Source: Burkholderiales bacterium (GTDB taxonomy: Bacteria; Pseudomonadota; Gammaproteobacteria; Burkholderiales; Ga0077523). Taken from it: a stretch of 64,000 nucleotides of DNA. The notes beneath the pieces were generated by a model, which saw only the letters and a list, made by a program, of their open reading frames with translations, made no database searches and had not been told where the DNA came from. The DNA lies in assembly GCA_022843925.1 (NCBI GenBank), contig JALHMS010000013.1:33857-97856 (forward strand), given 5' to 3'. The translations under genes were made by a program, and so were the position numbers. Shown piece by piece: positions 1-8,007 of the stretch. Numbering within the stretch: position 1 is the first letter of the stretch; each line of letters opens with the position of its first letter.

Positions 1-196
1 GCGCGGAGTCCACCACATTCACGTCGGACAACTTGCTCTCGAGCGCTTGCAACTGCGACGACAGCGACGTGATGTCGACACGGTCACCTGTACGACCACC
101 GGTCGAGACCTGCGGCTGCGAAGGCGTCTTTCCGCCCGCGACTTCCTGCGGACCGGAAACGCCAGGCGGCCTACCCACCGAATTGTTTATCTTCAC
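1..196 (-). CDS. flgM: FlgM, anti-sigma-28 factor (C-terminus cut by window edge)
   Basis: FlgM binds and inhibits the flagellar sigma factor FliA until the hook-basal body is complete. The protein begins MKINNSVGRP and continues through a Gln/Ser/Thr-rich linker to DRVDITSLSSQLQALESKL, the typical start of the FlgM family. The N-terminal 65 residues are visible and the FliA-binding C-terminus lies beyond the window. I take the GTG at 196-194 as start because GAGGAA lies about 6 bases upstream and the MKI start fits the family. It follows flgA on the same strand, as in the common flgA-flgM-flgN arrangement. A sigma-28 promoter lies directly upstream, which fits feedback control by FliA. Identity is very likely from motif and context. 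Confidence 0.9.
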   Translation of the reverse strand, partial: MKINNSVGRPPGVSGPQEVAGGKTPSQPQVSTGGRTGDRVDITSLSSQLQALESKLSDVNVVDSA

Positions 197-247
197 CTTG
201 ATTCCTCGCTTCTGTCTGTGAACGGCCTTCTAGACCATCCGGATCCT

Positions 248-275
248 GTTACGGCTCGCAACCGCGATAACTTTA
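248..275 (-). promoter_or_regulatory. Candidate sigma-28 (FliA) promoter for flgM
   Basis: Read on the minus strand, TAAAGTTA (275-268) is followed after 12 bases by GCCGTAAC (255-248). The family consensus is TAAAGTTT, 11 bases, then GCCGATAA, so the -35 box matches 7 of 8 and the -10 keeps GCCG. The predicted start site is about 45 bases upstream of the flgM GTG. Class-3 control of flgM by FliA is established in enteric bacteria. Confidence 0.65.
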
Positions 276-327
276 GCCAGCGCTCTTCTCCATCAAAGCT
301 GGCCGGAGTATAGCAATCGGTCTTCGC

Positions 328-493
328 TAGGAGCCTGTCGGACTTGGGATGATTCGGCTGCAACGGTGGGAGAGCGGTCCATCTTCCGCCGCTTTCTATT
401 CACTGACTCCCGATACGTTCGTAGAAATCGTCAAAATCTGTCCTCGCTCTCCGGCCGTTTCGCTATCGACCACCCAAGTCCGACAGCCTCCCA
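328..493. mobile_element. MITE-like element with 21-bp terminal inverted repeats between flgA and flgM
   Basis: The left end (328-348) and the inverted right end (493-473) agree at 19 of 21 positions, sharing the core CTGTCGGACTTGGG. The 166-bp interval has no convincing gene. No clear target-site duplication is visible, although CTAG stands at the left end. Size, terminal inverted repeats and lack of coding suggest a miniature transposable element. A mobile intergenic repeat of another kind is possible. It lies upstream of the sigma-28 promoter and so splits flgA from flgM without touching that promoter. Confidence 0.55.
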
Positions 494-525
494 GGGGAGC
501 ACGCTACGACCGGGAGGCCGGACGG

Positions 526-1242
526 TCATTGCACCTCCACCTCACCGGCGGCCGAAACCTTGCCGCGGATCACGCGCCCGTTGGCGGTTCTCACCGAAAT
601 CTCCTCGCCGACGGCCGCGGCACCCATCGCCTTGCCTTCGCCTGTCACGTGCAATCCGTCGGCCCGATAGACCACCCTTACCGTCTGTCCGGGCTGGACG
701 ACGCGCTCCCCGTGCAACATCTCTGCCCGCAGGGGCAGTCCCGCGGCGAGTGCCACCCCGGTGAACCGTCCCAGGGCCTGCGGGCCCTCCGTGAGCACGC
801 CCGCTGGAAGCTGGGTGAGGTCCACCGGCCGGACGGCGATATCGGCGTCCTGGATCCGCTGACCGCGGGCCACCGGCCGCGCCGTGAACACTGCCTGTCC
901 TTGTACCTTGACCACCACGGACAGCGTCATCGACCAGGCGTCCGGGCCGGCGCAGCGCACGCCGACGCTGGTACGGCCCCAGAGCCGGATCCCGGGCGGT
1001 ACGTAGGGCTGCAGGTCACTGCACGCAGAGAGCCTGAGACGCTTGTCCGGAGGCTGGACCTCCACGGAAACCTCCCCCGGGAGTTGGCGGGTCTCCTCCG
1101 TGACGAACTGATGCACGGTCCTGCGCACGGCGTCGAGATCCTGCGGCTGCGCTCCGGTACCTGATGCAGAGAGGGCGAGCAGCATCGCGAACATCGCCGC
1201 TCGCAGGAGTTTGGTCGGATGATCGGACCGGAGTAGGTTCAT
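526..1242 (-). CDS. flgA: FlgA, flagellar basal body P-ring assembly chaperone
   Basis: FlgA is a periplasmic chaperone for assembly of FlgI into the flagellar P ring. The 238-residue product has a signal peptide (hydrophobic stretch about residues 13-31, AMFAMLLALSASGTGAQ). A central region follows, then a SAF-type C-terminal domain that includes ARGQRIQDADIAVRPVDL, ending with the characteristic PGQTVRVVYRADGLHVTGEG and a final ANGRVIRGKV-like strand. Length is normal for the family. It is transcribed leftwards toward flgM, with an inserted repeat element in between, and the flgBCDE operon is not in the window. Assignment is confident. Confidence 0.92.
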   Translation of the reverse strand: MNLLRSDHPTKLLRAAMFAMLLALSASGTGAQPQDLDAVRRTVHQFVTEETRQLPGEVSVEVQPPDKRLRLSACSDLQPYVPPGIRLWGRTSVGVRCAGPDAWSMTLSVVVKVQGQAVFTARPVARGQRIQDADIAVRPVDLTQLPAGVLTEGPQALGRFTGVALAAGLPLRAEMLHGERVVQPGQTVRVVYRADGLHVTGEGKAMGAAAVGEEISVRTANGRVIRGKVSAAGEVEVQ

Positions 1243-1343
1243 TGCCGAGGCATGGACTGCGTCATTCCGCGAGGATAATTCAAGGCTGTCGCCGGGGCGC
1301 CGTTATTCCGCATGCTTGACTCCACGACTTCCCCCCAAGACCA

Positions 1344-3092
1344 ATGGCCGACGCCGAGAACCCGACCGTCATCGCTCGCGAGACGCTGAAGCTGCTGGCC
1401 ACGCGTCGCATGGCGCCGACTCCGCGGAACTACCAGAGCATCTACCAGGAGATCGCGGGCGGGGCGTCGGCCGAGGCATCCTCGGTCGATCGTTTCGCCG
1501 TCGTGGTGCGCCAGCTCGCAGCGAAGAATCAGGATGACCAGGCTTTGCGCGGTCTCCAGGCAGCGATCGAACAGAACAACGTGGAAGCCATGGGGGCAGC
1601 GCTCCTCGCACTCACGGGACGCGCGGAACGCCCGGGCGTCGTCGAATCCGCCGCCGCCTTTCGCGAAGCGGTCCGGCAACTGGACATTCCGCACAAGGGC
1701 TGGACCGTGGCGCGAAAGCGCGACAGTCTCGATCGGGTGCTCGCAGCAGCGGGCGGTACGGAATCGCTGCTCACCACGCGTCTCACCTCGCTCGTCCGGG
1801 CCTGGCAGGAGGGGGGGCAGGGTGCCGTGGCCGATGCCGGGGATGTCGCCGAGCGCCCCGCCACCCGCGGCGACACCCCCACACGGGATCCCATGCTGGA
1901 GGAAGCGCGGGAGGTTCTTGCCACCGCCCTCGAGACCGGACTCGGTCCGCGCATCGAACGCTATTCGGATGTGCATTCGGAGCTGTTCCAGCTCGCCTGG
2001 CGCGTCCGCGAGGCCGAGGTGCCCGACGACTGGAGTCGTCTCGGTCAGCAATTGCGGCAGTTCTGGATCAAGGTCGAGATGCGTGCAGAGCCCGATGAGG
2101 AGCTGATCGCGCATCTCATGCGACTCATCGGTCTGCTCGTCGACAACATCGACGAACTGGTCGACGACGAGCAATGGGTGCAAGGCCAGATGGCGATCGT
2201 CCGCGAACTGATCAGCAAGCCCGTGGACCTGCGATCCGTGCGGGAAGCGGAGCGGAGCATCAAGGAAGTCATCTACAAGCAGTCGCACCTGAAGGCGGGG
2301 CTGGCCGAGGCGAAGGCCACGATGAAGAGCCTGCTGTCCATCTTCGTCGAACGACTCGCCGAGGTCACCGGCCACACGGTGGACTACGGCGCGAAGATCG
2401 AGCGTTATGCAGCGCGGATCGCCAGCACCGAGAACATCGGCAGCCTGAAGACGCTCGTCGAGGATCTGATGACGGACACGCGCGGCATGCAGGTCGACAT
2501 GTTGCGATCGCGCGACGATCTGGTCAGTGCCAGAGGTCAGGCCCAGACTGCGGAACGCCGCGTCGCCCAGTTGGAGTCGGAACTGGCGAAGGTCAGCGAG
2601 CAGATCCGGGAGGACCACCTCACCGGGACGCTCAACCGTCGCGGCATGAACGAAGCGATGCAGCGCGAGCTGTCCCGCGCCACACGCACCGGGCGCCCGA
2701 TGTGCGTCTCGATGCTCGATCTCGACAATTTCAAGAAGCTGAACGACACGCACGGCCACTCGGCGGGAGACGCCGCGCTGGTGCACCTTGCGAAGGTGAT
2801 CCGCCGTACCGTGCGGCCCACCGACGTCATCGCTCGGTACGGCGGCGAGGAATTCGTCATCATCCTGCCGGACACCGACCTCGAGACGGCGGCGGCCGTC
2901 ACAGTGCGCCTGCAGAGGGAACTGACGAAGCGGTTCTTCCTGCACGAGAACGAACGCCTTCTCGTGACCTTCAGTGCCGGCGTCGCGCAACGCCAGCCCG
3001 ACGAGACCGAGGAATCCCTCATCCAGCGCGCAGACCAGGCCATGTACCAGGCCAAGGTGCAGGGAAAGAACCAGGTCGTGCGGGCGGGCTGA
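1344..3092 (+). CDS. Diguanylate cyclase (GGDEF domain) with long N-terminal region
   Basis: The enzyme is predicted to make cyclic di-GMP from two GTP. The 582-residue protein has an N-terminal helical region of about 410 residues containing TPRNYQSIYQEIAG, a motif I associate with proteobacterial cyclases of this layout. A coiled-coil linker (about 395-430, ERRVAQLESELAKVSEQI) precedes a GGDEF domain. The active-site loop is GGEEF at residues 500-504, and the product-inhibition I-site RPTD lies five residues ahead. No transmembrane segment or EAL domain is seen, so it should be cytosolic and synthetic. The ATG at 1344 lacks a strong Shine-Dalgarno. It is divergent from flgA by about 100 bases, which suggests but does not prove a role in motility control. 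Confidence 0.9.
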   Translation: MADAENPTVIARETLKLLATRRMAPTPRNYQSIYQEIAGGASAEASSVDRFAVVVRQLAAKNQDDQALRGLQAAIEQNNVEAMGAALLALTGRAERPGVVESAAAFREAVRQLDIPHKGWTVARKRDSLDRVLAAAGGTESLLTTRLTSLVRAWQEGGQGAVADAGDVAERPATRGDTPTRDPMLEEAREVLATALETGLGPRIERYSDVHSELFQLAWRVREAEVPDDWSRLGQQLRQFWIKVEMRAEPDEELIAHLMRLIGLLVDNIDELVDDEQWVQGQMAIVRELISKPVDLRSVREAERSIKEVIYKQSHLKAGLAEAKATMKSLLSIFVERLAEVTGHTVDYGAKIERYAARIASTENIGSLKTLVEDLMTDTRGMQVDMLRSRDDLVSARGQAQTAERRVAQLESELAKVSEQIREDHLTGTLNRRGMNEAMQRELSRATRTGRPMCVSMLDLDNFKKLNDTHGHSAGDAALVHLAKVIRRTVRPTDVIARYGGEEFVIILPDTDLETAAAVTVRLQRELTKRFFLHENERLLVTFSAGVAQRQPDETEESLIQRADQAMYQAKVQGKNQVVRAG

Positions 3093-3138
3093 GCGCACCG
3101 ACACGGCGGATGCGCAGCCCGTCGGGGTTCCGCGGTGG

Positions 3139-4563
3139 CTACGGCGCCGGCGGGAGGCCCTGGCGCTCGTGGCGCAAGGTCACCAGTTCGAGGCGTCGGA
3201 GCATCGCCTCGCTGGCGAACCCCAGATCGCGGATGAGGCGGAGCCGGTCGAGGTTGGCCCGGTAGTACGACGACCACGCATTGCAGATCTCGAGCTCCTC
3301 GAGCACACCGCCGAGGATCCAGTTGCCCAGTTCGTTACCCGGCGGGATGCGGTCGAAGCGTTCGTTCGGCGCCAGGAACGGTTCGCTCGGATCGATGCTC
3401 TGGTCCTCCAGGATCGTCTTGCTCAGACGGATCAGCGATTCGATCGCCACCGAGCGGATGCCCAGTTCGCGCGCGGTGCGCGCAAGGCTCGCGAGGCGCA
3501 TGCCCGATGCGTCGCTGTCGCACGCCTTCTGGAACATGAACATGCTCACCGTCAGCGCCACGAACCGGTCGGCCAGCAGCACCTCGGGATCCCGGCTGTA
3601 GGCATGGAATGCGAGGCCGTCGTCGATGTTCTCGTCGCGCTTCGCGGCCATCGTCCGCTCCCAATCCGCCGCGAACAAGGCGCCATACGGAAGCCGCGTC
3701 AGCGCATGGCGCCAGGAGTAGGCCTCGAGCGCACCGGGGCGTCCCGCCACATCCTTCAGCCATTCCTGCGAGTTCTCGACGGCATCGGCTTCCACGAGGA
3801 AGCCCGCAGCGGCGAGTCGGGCGGCGCGATCCGGCTTGCACGCAAACAGGTTCAGATGGAATGCATCGGGCGTCGAGTTCCGGCCGAACGGTACGAGCAC
3901 CCCCAGCCCGGGCACCAATCTGTAGGATTCGTAACCCATCGCGGCGAAGGCCTCGACGAGTGCCATCTGCACTTCGCCGTCCCGCTGCAGTTCGTACTGC
4001 ACGAGCGGAGACTGTTCGGCGAAGAACCGGCGACCGCCCTCGAGAATCGGCGCCTCCTCGCCCTCCGCGTCGATCTTGAGGAACGCGATGTCGCGCCAGC
4101 CGCGCGAGGTCAGGCAATCGTCCAGGCTCGTGACCGCCACCGTCTCGGTGCTGCCGTCATCGGCCCCGCCGTGCGACAAGGCGTTCAACTCGGGCTGAAA
4201 GTGCATCGACAGTTGAGCCGATCCCGGCGCCGCGGAGACCGCGCATCGTTCGAGTACGACATGCTCGAAGCCGTTCGCCGCGATCCCCTCCGCGAGGAGA
4301 TCCGCCGTGGCCGAGGAGGGTTCGAAGGCCCACACGCGCCCGCTGGGCCCGACGACCTTGGCCATGCTGAGCGCGTAGACGCCGCAGTTGGCGCCGATGT
4401 CGACGATGTGCTGACCGGGCTCGAGCAGGCGCCTCAGGAACCGGATCTCGTCCTCGAACCAGTCGCCCTGTTCCTGCAGGACGTAGGTGGTGATCTGGTC
4501 CATCGAGTCCTGTACGGCCACCCGGACGCCATCTACCATCGTGAGGATCGTGCGTGCTGTCAT
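3139..4563 (-). CDS. FkbM-family SAM-dependent methyltransferase, copy 1
   Basis: This 474-residue protein has a FkbM-type methyltransferase domain in its N-terminal 260 residues. The SAM-binding motif is VDIGANCGVYALSMA, followed by the acidic VWAFEP strand and the KIDAEGEE motif. The C-terminal half, about 200 residues and mostly helical, is not a domain I recognise. I chose the ATG at 4563, although the frame is open to 4653, because MTARTILTMVDGVRVAV aligns exactly with the start of the tandem paralogue. FkbM enzymes usually O-methylate sugars or small molecules, and the substrate here is unknown. It sits 24 bases after the paralogue and close to flagellar genes, so flagellin glycan modification is one possible role (inference). 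Confidence 0.8.
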   Translation of the reverse strand: MTARTILTMVDGVRVAVQDSMDQITTYVLQEQGDWFEDEIRFLRRLLEPGQHIVDIGANCGVYALSMAKVVGPSGRVWAFEPSSATADLLAEGIAANGFEHVVLERCAVSAAPGSAQLSMHFQPELNALSHGGADDGSTETVAVTSLDDCLTSRGWRDIAFLKIDAEGEEAPILEGGRRFFAEQSPLVQYELQRDGEVQMALVEAFAAMGYESYRLVPGLGVLVPFGRNSTPDAFHLNLFACKPDRAARLAAAGFLVEADAVENSQEWLKDVAGRPGALEAYSWRHALTRLPYGALFAADWERTMAAKRDENIDDGLAFHAYSRDPEVLLADRFVALTVSMFMFQKACDSDASGMRLASLARTARELGIRSVAIESLIRLSKTILEDQSIDPSEPFLAPNERFDRIPPGNELGNWILGGVLEELEICNAWSSYYRANLDRLRLIRDLGFASEAMLRRLELVTLRHERQGLPPAP

Positions 4564-4677
4564 CGTCGACGTCTCTCGTGCATGGACCGTTGCGCATGCG
4601 CCTGCGGTCCGGGGTTGGGTGGGCCCATCGGAGGCCGCGCGATGATAAGTCATGCGCCCCGTCGGGAGGCGGTCGAC

Positions 4678-6090
4678 CTACCCGGGAGCCGTTGGCCCGC
4701 GGGCCTGCACAAGGGTCAGACGACGCAGCATCTCTTCGCTCGCGAAACCGAGATCGCGGATCAGCCGGAGACGTTCCAGGCTCGGCTGGAAGTACGACGA
4801 CCATGCGTTCAGCCGCTCCAGTTCTTCCAGCACTGCCGCAAGCACCCAGCGCCCCGGATCGGCCCCGGGTGCCACGGTGTCGAACCGTTCGCCCGGAGGA
4901 AGGAACGGCTCCCCCAGATCGGGTGCACCCTCCGTGAGGAGGCGCCTGCTCAACTGCACCAGCGCGTGGATCGCCACGGTCCGGTGACCGCATTCGCGTG
5001 CGATGCGGGCGAGGCTCGACAGACGCAGACGGGACGGCGCTGTCGCGCACAGGTTGCTCAACATCTGGAAGCTGATCCGCAGCGCCACGTAGCGGTCCGG
5101 CGCTGGCGTGTCGGGATCCCGGCTGTAGGCGTGGAAGGCGAGTGCCGCCTCGACGTCCGGATGGTGCCCCTGGTTCGCGCCCGCTTCCCATCCGGCCGCG
5201 AGCGCTGCACCATAGGGAAGGGCGGCGATGCCATGGCGCCACGACCATGCGTCCAGCGCCCCGGCCCGACCGGCGAGGTCGCCGAACCATTCCTGCGATT
5301 CCGCGAGCGATCGGGCGTCGACGAGCAGGCCCGCTGCGGCGAGTCGGGCGGCGCGATCCGGTTTGCAGGCGAACAGATTGAGCTGGAAGACGTCCTTCGG
5401 AGCATCGCGCCGGAAGGGAACGAGCAAGCCGGGCCCCGGGGCGAGACGGTACGCCTCGTAGCCGAGCGTCTCGAAGGCATCGACGAGACCGAGTTGCATC
5501 TCGCCGTCCCTCTGGAGCTCGTACTGCACGAGCGGCGACTGTTCGGTGAGCAGGCGTCTGCCCCCGAGGATCACGTTGGCCTCCTCCCCTTCCGCGTCGA
5601 TCTTGACGAAGGCGATGTCGCGCCAGCCGCGCGACGCCAGGCAGTCGTCGAGGCTGACGAGCGAGATGGTCTCGCCGCCCGCGGCCGCGACCGGATCGTG
5701 GCAGACCGCGTTCATCTCCGGCAGCGCGCCCGGTGCGAGTTGTCCGACCCCCGACGTGGCGGACACCGCGTGGCGCTCCACCACCACGTGCTCGAAGCCG
5801 TTCGCCGCGATCCCCTCCGCGAGGAGATCCGCCGTGGCCGAGGCGGGTTCGAAGGCCCAGACGCGCCCGGTGGGACCGACGACCCTCGCCATGCTGAGCG
5901 CGTAGACGCCGCAGTTGGCGCCGATGTCGATGATGTGCTGGCCGGGTTCGAGCACGCGCCGGAGGAAGCGGATCTCGTCCTCGAACCAGTCACCCTGCTC
6001 GCGCAGGACGTAGGTGGTGACCTGGTCCGGCGAGTCGTGCACCGCCACGCGGACGCCGTCCACCATCGTGAGGATCGCAGAGCTTGGCAT
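4678..6090 (-). CDS. FkbM-family SAM-dependent methyltransferase, copy 2
   Basis: A 470-residue paralogue of the downstream gene, clearly related over its whole length. It shares the SAM motif IDIGANCGVYALSMA, the KIDAEGEE motif, a LFACKPDRAARLAAAG block and the C-terminal IRDLGFASE.MLRRL. The two genes therefore arose by tandem duplication including the uncharacterised C-terminal half. The start ATG at 6090 has AGGAAA about 9 bases upstream. That ribosome binding site straddles the left end of a TIR-flanked element (6103), so any native promoter was probably displaced or replaced by the element. Both genes likely form one transcript. The substrate cannot be told from sequence. Confidence 0.8.
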   Translation of the reverse strand: MPSSAILTMVDGVRVAVHDSPDQVTTYVLREQGDWFEDEIRFLRRVLEPGQHIIDIGANCGVYALSMARVVGPTGRVWAFEPASATADLLAEGIAANGFEHVVVERHAVSATSGVGQLAPGALPEMNAVCHDPVAAAGGETISLVSLDDCLASRGWRDIAFVKIDAEGEEANVILGGRRLLTEQSPLVQYELQRDGEMQLGLVDAFETLGYEAYRLAPGPGLLVPFRRDAPKDVFQLNLFACKPDRAARLAAAGLLVDARSLAESQEWFGDLAGRAGALDAWSWRHGIAALPYGAALAAGWEAGANQGHHPDVEAALAFHAYSRDPDTPAPDRYVALRISFQMLSNLCATAPSRLRLSSLARIARECGHRTVAIHALVQLSRRLLTEGAPDLGEPFLPPGERFDTVAPGADPGRWVLAAVLEELERLNAWSSYFQPSLERLRLIRDLGFASEEMLRRLTLVQARGPTAPG

Positions 6091-6102
6091 CGTCTCGGTT
6101 TC

Positions 6103-6295
6103 CTAGGGCCTGTTCACACTATGGACGCCCGCGCGCTGCCGCCGCGAAGGTCGCTGGCAAGGCGCGAACCGGAACCGGGTTGGGCACCCGGTGAGGATTC
6201 GTAACACCGCCCGCGACCTTCGCGGCGGCAACCCGGAGGGAGCGCGCTTGGCCAAGCGTGTTCGCGCGCGTGTCCATGGTGCGAACAGACCCTAG
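6103..6295. mobile_element. MITE-like element with 24-bp terminal inverted repeats
   Basis: The outer 24 bases (6103-6126 and the inverse of 6272-6295) match at 21 of 24 positions: CTAGGGCCTGTTCACAC against CTAGGGTCTGTTCGCAC. A further 17-bp block, GCCGCCGCGAAGGTCGC, is repeated perfectly inverted inside. CTAG occurs at both ends and may be the target duplication, as is usual for IS5-type elements. There is no transposase gene, so the element would be non-autonomous. Its right edge supplies the TAG stop codon of the RES toxin gene, and its left edge abuts the ribosome binding site of the FkbM gene. Confidence 0.65.
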
Positions 6296-7011
6296 TAGAG
6301 CCCGGAGGGTCGGATCTCCAGCCATCGGCGCCCCGGTGTGCGCTCCACGACGACCCGGTCCTCGCGGGGGCGGCAGAAGTAGGTGAGGAAGCAGCGCTCG
6401 CGCACGGCCGACAGCTTCCCGGGATCGAACATGGCCACGTTCGTGCCCTCGCAGCGCGCCGAGCCAACCAGCAGCCCCGCGTCCCCGCGATCGCGCACGA
6501 ACGCGCCGACCCGCTGCGCGAAGGCATAGCTGCGGCGGTCCAGCAGGCCGGGGGCTTCCGACTCGCGCCCGCGCAGATCCACGAGCGTCGCATCGCAGCG
6601 CACTGCGCACACGCGGCGTTCGCCCGCGATGCATCGGTCCTCGTCGGGGAAGCTGTCCATGAGGAACCGGTGCCAGTGGTAGACCGTCTCGTGGACCGTC
6701 GTCTCGATCTCGGTCGCGCCGTACCACGCGCCGAAGCGCCGGCCGTCGCTGAAGCGGGTCGCGACCCAGTGCGCGGGGTCGAAGCTCCACGTGATGACGG
6801 TGCCGTAGTCGAAGGGCCGCGTCACGACGGCCGAGGGCGTCCCGGCCACGGCGTCGTCCGCCGCCTCGATGGCCGCGGCCCAGTCGGCCGGATCCCGCGA
6901 GAGATCGTCGAAGAGGTCCTGCGAGCGGCGGATGCCCTTGAGGTTGCGGACCAGGTCGCCGGCCAACACGACGGTGCGGTCGCAGAGTGCCTCGAGTGTC
7001 GATGCCGTCAC
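6292..7011 (-). CDS. RES-domain toxin of a RES/Xre toxin-antitoxin pair
   Basis: RES toxins (MbcT/ParT relatives) deplete NAD or ADP-ribosylate targets. The 239-residue product has the RES features: an N-terminal region, a central WYGATEIETTVHETVYHW stretch, and the late GLLVGSAR segment carrying the conserved serine. Its GTG start at 7011 overlaps the antitoxin stop by four bases (GTGA), so translation is probably coupled. The stop codon TAG lies in the CTAG at the edge of a TIR-flanked element, so the last residues may differ from the ancestral protein. The length is normal for the family, so loss of function is not implied. Family assignment is firm; the precise activity is unknown. Confidence 0.85.
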   Translation of the reverse strand: MTASTLEALCDRTVVLAGDLVRNLKGIRRSQDLFDDLSRDPADWAAAIEAADDAVAGTPSAVVTRPFDYGTVITWSFDPAHWVATRFSDGRRFGAWYGATEIETTVHETVYHWHRFLMDSFPDEDRCIAGERRVCAVRCDATLVDLRGRESEAPGLLDRRSYAFAQRVGAFVRDRGDAGLLVGSARCEGTNVAMFDPGKLSAVRERCFLTYFCRPREDRVVVERTPGRRWLEIRPSGLY

Positions 7012-7472
7012 GTGCCGCGTTCGAAGTCGAGATAGCGACGCAGGGCCAGCAACCCCTCGAAACCGCGCTCGACGGCGACATCGACGGGGCGGGTGCCGAG
7101 CAGGCGATTCGGCGTCGTCATCCAGCGGTAGGCGAGGTCGAGATCGTGCGGGAACAGGATGCGCAGCGACTTGTGGATTCCCAGAAGATGGCCCACTCGG
7201 TCGAGAAGATCGCGGCTGTCCGCCAGGGGTTCACCGCGACGGTACCGCGCGAGCGTCGCCCGATGCCCGGTCGACATGCCGAGGAGGGCGGACTGCTCCG
7301 CCGTGGAAAGTTGCCAGTGCTGGAAGAGGGTCGTCACCATACGGGCGAGGCGCACGCGGGCATCGCGGGATCCCGCGTTCGAGCGGGCATCGCGGGATCC
7401 CGCTGTTACGCGTGAATCGCGTGATCCGTCATCCGCGCGCTGCGGGATCGTGACGGTTTCGGTGGCGCGCAT
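7008..7472 (-). CDS. Xre/MbcA/ParS-type antitoxin (DUF2384) with N-terminal 9-residue repeats
   Basis: The antitoxin partner of the RES toxin. Residues from about 45 onward match the family: a helix-turn-helix-like LSTAEQSALLGMSTGHRATL, then a C-terminal toxin-binding part with LLGIHKSLRILFP, WMTTPNRLLG and GFEGLLALRRYLD. With the ATG at 7472 (GGAG about 9 bases upstream) the product has 154 residues, and its N-terminus carries about three 9-residue repeats of the AGSRDAR type. An internal ATG at 7340 would give a more usual 111-residue antitoxin but has no visible Shine-Dalgarno. It probably binds its own promoter, where a palindrome lies about 30 bases upstream of the start. Confidence 0.82.
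   Translation of the reverse strand: MRATETVTIPQRADDGSRDSRVTAGSRDARSNAGSRDARVRLARMVTTLFQHWQLSTAEQSALLGMSTGHRATLARYRRGEPLADSRDLLDRVGHLLGIHKSLRILFPHDLDLAYRWMTTPNRLLGTRPVDVAVERGFEGLLALRRYLDFERGT
7356..7403. repeat. Two palindrome-containing 21-bp direct repeats
   Basis: GCGGGCATCGCGGGATCCCGC occurs at 7356-7376 and 7383-7403 with a 27-base period, and a decayed third copy follows. Each contains the perfect palindrome GCGGGATCCCGC. They encode 9-residue repeats if the upstream antitoxin start is used. Otherwise they sit directly ahead of the internal start and could act as operators. Confidence 0.6.
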
Positions 7473-7503
7473 GGCAGTGACTCCGCAGGGCTGTGCCGGA
7501 GAA

Positions 7504-7519
7504 CGTAGCAGATGCTACG
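7504..7519. promoter_or_regulatory. Palindromic operator candidate for the RES/Xre operon
   Basis: CGTAGCAGATGCTACG has 7-bp perfect arms around two central bases, and it lies 32-47 bases upstream of the antitoxin ATG. Antitoxins of this class normally autorepress through such sites. No footprint evidence is available. Confidence 0.45.
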
Positions 7520-7571
7520 AGGCATTGCAAGCCATCGAAGGCGATCGCCGCGACGGCTCGCTCCCGCAGCG

Positions 7572-7964
7572 TCACTGCTCGTTCCGCCGGGGCGATCCCA
7601 TGGGAACGAGGCGAATGGTCATCGCCGTCAGCGCCGCGAAGACCACGTAGGCCGTCGTGAAGACCCACTCGGGGAAGTCGTGGAAGACGACCGCGCGCAG
7701 CGCACGCGCGATGAACGACATCTCCGCGGCCTGACCGCGCAGCGCTGTCTCCCAGTCCGTGAGCGGGCAGGTCATGCCGATCAGACCTTCGAAGGCCACG
7801 AACGTGATGGCGGCGAGATGCAGCGATCGGAAGCGGTAGCCGCGGATCCACGCCCAGCCCCGGAAGTGTCCGATCCAGACCAGCGCGAATCCGCCCACCA
7901 CGAAGGCGACGAAGAGGGTGTGCGCCACGAGCACCAGGTCGGCGGCGATCGCACGCATGGGCAT
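7572..7964 (-). CDS. DUF2784 family integral membrane protein
   Basis: A 130-residue membrane protein with about four hydrophobic segments, starting MPMRAIAADLVLVAHTLFVAF. It carries WIGHFRGWAWIRGYRFRSLHL and FEGLIGMTCPLTDWE, which are typical of the DUF2784 family. Its function is unknown. I place the start at 7964 rather than further upstream because the upstream extension is arginine/proline-rich and overlaps the sulfurtransferase gene. It is the last gene of a leftward run and lies 43 bases after that gene, so the two are probably co-transcribed. Confidence 0.78.
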   Translation of the reverse strand: MPMRAIAADLVLVAHTLFVAFVVGGFALVWIGHFRGWAWIRGYRFRSLHLAAITFVAFEGLIGMTCPLTDWETALRGQAAEMSFIARALRAVVFHDFPEWVFTTAYVVFAALTAMTIRLVPMGSPRRNEQ

Positions 7965-8007
7965 CACGGGCGGGTCCGGTCGCCTCCGACCCCGGCGAAG
8001 CGGTCGC

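Larger units (their letters stand above)
197..525. other. Intergenic region flgA-flgM
   Basis: This 329-base gap contains the flgM ribosome binding site, a candidate sigma-28 promoter (248-275) and a TIR-flanked element (328-493). I see no gene in it on either strand. Confidence 0.6.
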
